Assembly: GCA_028279345.1 (NCBI GenBank)
Contig: JANQNY010000014.1
Coordinates: 1 to 34,412, forward strand
Length of the DNA: 34,412 bases
Origin: Geminicoccaceae bacterium
GTDB taxonomy: Bacteria > Pseudomonadota > Alphaproteobacteria > Geminicoccales > Geminicoccaceae
Direction: 5' to 3'
In this document: piece after piece, positions 33,847 through 34,412 of the stretch
How the letters are laid out: every line of letters begins with the position of its first letter
Position numbering within the stretch: position 1 is the first letter of the stretch
Made by a program: the position numbers and the translations under genes
Notes under the pieces: generated by a model
Database searches by the model: none
Seen by the model: only the letters and a program-made list of their open reading frames with translations
What the model was told of the DNA's origin: nothing

Positions 33847-34412
33847 ATGAACCGGCTGGAGGAGCTGCGCAGCTTGATCGCCGAGCGTGCGGTCGTCGAC
33901 GAAGTGGTCGTGGTGCGCGACTTGGTCGAGCGGGCGGGGCTGTCGGCGGAGGCGCGACACCGCATCGTTGCCCGGGCGGAAGGTCTCGTCGCTCGCGTGC
34001 GTGAGGCTTCGAAGCCGTCGATGATGGAGGCGTTCCTCGGCGAGTACGGCCTGTCCACCCGCGAGGGCGTTGCGCTGATGTGCCTCGCCGAAGCCATGCT
34101 GCGGGTGCCCGATGCCACCACGATCGACGAGCTGATCCGCGACAAGATCGCGCCGCACGATTGGGGCGCACACCTGGGCGACAGCGGCTCCATTCTGGTC
34201 AACGCGTCCACCTGGGCCTTGATGCTGACCGGGCGCGTGCTCGACGAGGGCGAGGAGCCTGGCGTCGCGGCAGCGCTCAGGGGTGCGGTTCGGCGGCTGG
34301 GTGAGCCGGTGATCCGGGCCGCGGTCGGCCGCGCGATGCGGGAGCTTGGCGCGCAGTTTGTGCTCGGCCGCGACATTGACGCGGCGTTGCGCCGGGCCGC
34401 CGAGCTGGAGGC
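33847..34412 (+). CDS. putA: bifunctional proline dehydrogenase/P5C dehydrogenase, N-terminal part (truncated by window end)
   Basis: The frame from ATG 33847 (GGGAGA upstream) stays open to the window edge, giving 188 residues. It matches the N-terminal arm and start of the proline dehydrogenase domain of PutA: EAFLGEYGLSTREGVALMCLAEAMLRVPDA, TIDELIRDKIAPHDW and SGSILVNASTWALMLTG. PutA oxidises proline to glutamate using FAD then NAD. The FAD barrel active site and the aldehyde dehydrogenase half lie outside the window, so bifunctionality is inferred from this N-terminal type. The gene diverges from livH. Confidence 0.92.
   Translation, partial: MNRLEELRSLIAERAVVDEVVVVRDLVERAGLSAEARHRIVARAEGLVARVREASKPSMMEAFLGEYGLSTREGVALMCLAEAMLRVPDATTIDELIRDKIAPHDWGAHLGDSGSILVNASTWALMLTGRVLDEGEEPGVAAALRGAVRRLGEPVIRAAVGRAMRELGAQFVLGRDIDAALRRAAELE

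Overview
This is a GC-rich (roughly two-thirds G+C by eye) chromosomal window that looks alphaproteobacterial. The evidence is a perfect CtrA-type TTAA-N7-TTAA site, a GTTC-N7-GTTC LexA-type box, a holin of the 3-TM family used by alphaproteobacterial gene transfer agents, and a DUF6867-like gene inside a liv operon. A Rhodospirillales-like origin is plausible, but the sequence does not fix the genus.

Layout. Positions 1-2177: a complete tRNA-Pro(GGG), then a phage/GTA-like lysis cassette (N-acetylmuramidase endolysin, two small translationally coupled ORFs, holin). Positions 2219-7891: a plus-strand run of YheT-like hydrolase, malonyl-CoA synthetase (MatB), amidase-signature enzyme and glucose-6-phosphate isomerase. 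Positions 7903-9772: a decaying patch on the minus strand, with remnants of a zinc-type ABC transporter, a PcaD-like hydrolase that has lost its nucleophile serine, and a small membrane-anchored protein below a CtrA-type site. Positions 9909-13176: the ccoNOQP operon for cbb3-type cytochrome oxidase, on the minus strand. A perfect FNR/Anr box separates it from a divergent DUF2189 membrane protein gene. Positions 14401-18857: a lipoprotein with its own terminator, an MlaC-like periplasmic protein, an orphan acetolactate-synthase-like ThDP enzyme and a Slam-like outer-membrane barrel. Positions 19291-21374: a LexA-type box with a small ORF, a PEBP-family secreted protein and DNA polymerase IV. 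Positions 21483-23526: a LacI-family regulator with three related operator-like palindromes and a promoter facing a 54-codon ORF, then a HAD phosphatase. Positions 23592-27161: a GbsR/MarR-type regulator with a perfect 16-bp palindrome before it, then cydAB (bd oxidase) and a PCu(A)C copper chaperone. Positions 27286-28086: an AAC(3)-family acetyltransferase. Positions 28250-33619: a complete branched-chain amino acid ABC transporter operon, livHMGF-DUF6867-livK, ending in a strong terminator. Position 33847 to the edge: the start of putA, diverging from livH.

Physiologically, the window carries two high-affinity terminal oxidases (cbb3 and bd), apparently under separate controls: an FNR-type site for cbb3 and a local GbsR-like regulator for bd. 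It also carries amino-acid import and proline catabolism, malonate/amide use and upper glycolysis. The most unusual items are the LacI triple-operator module that appears to drive only a tiny membrane ORF, the stand-alone GTA-like lysis cassette beside a tRNA, the LexA-box ORF, and the pseudo-hydrolase. I did not find one clearly new multi-gene system. All family calls come from reading motifs, without database searches.
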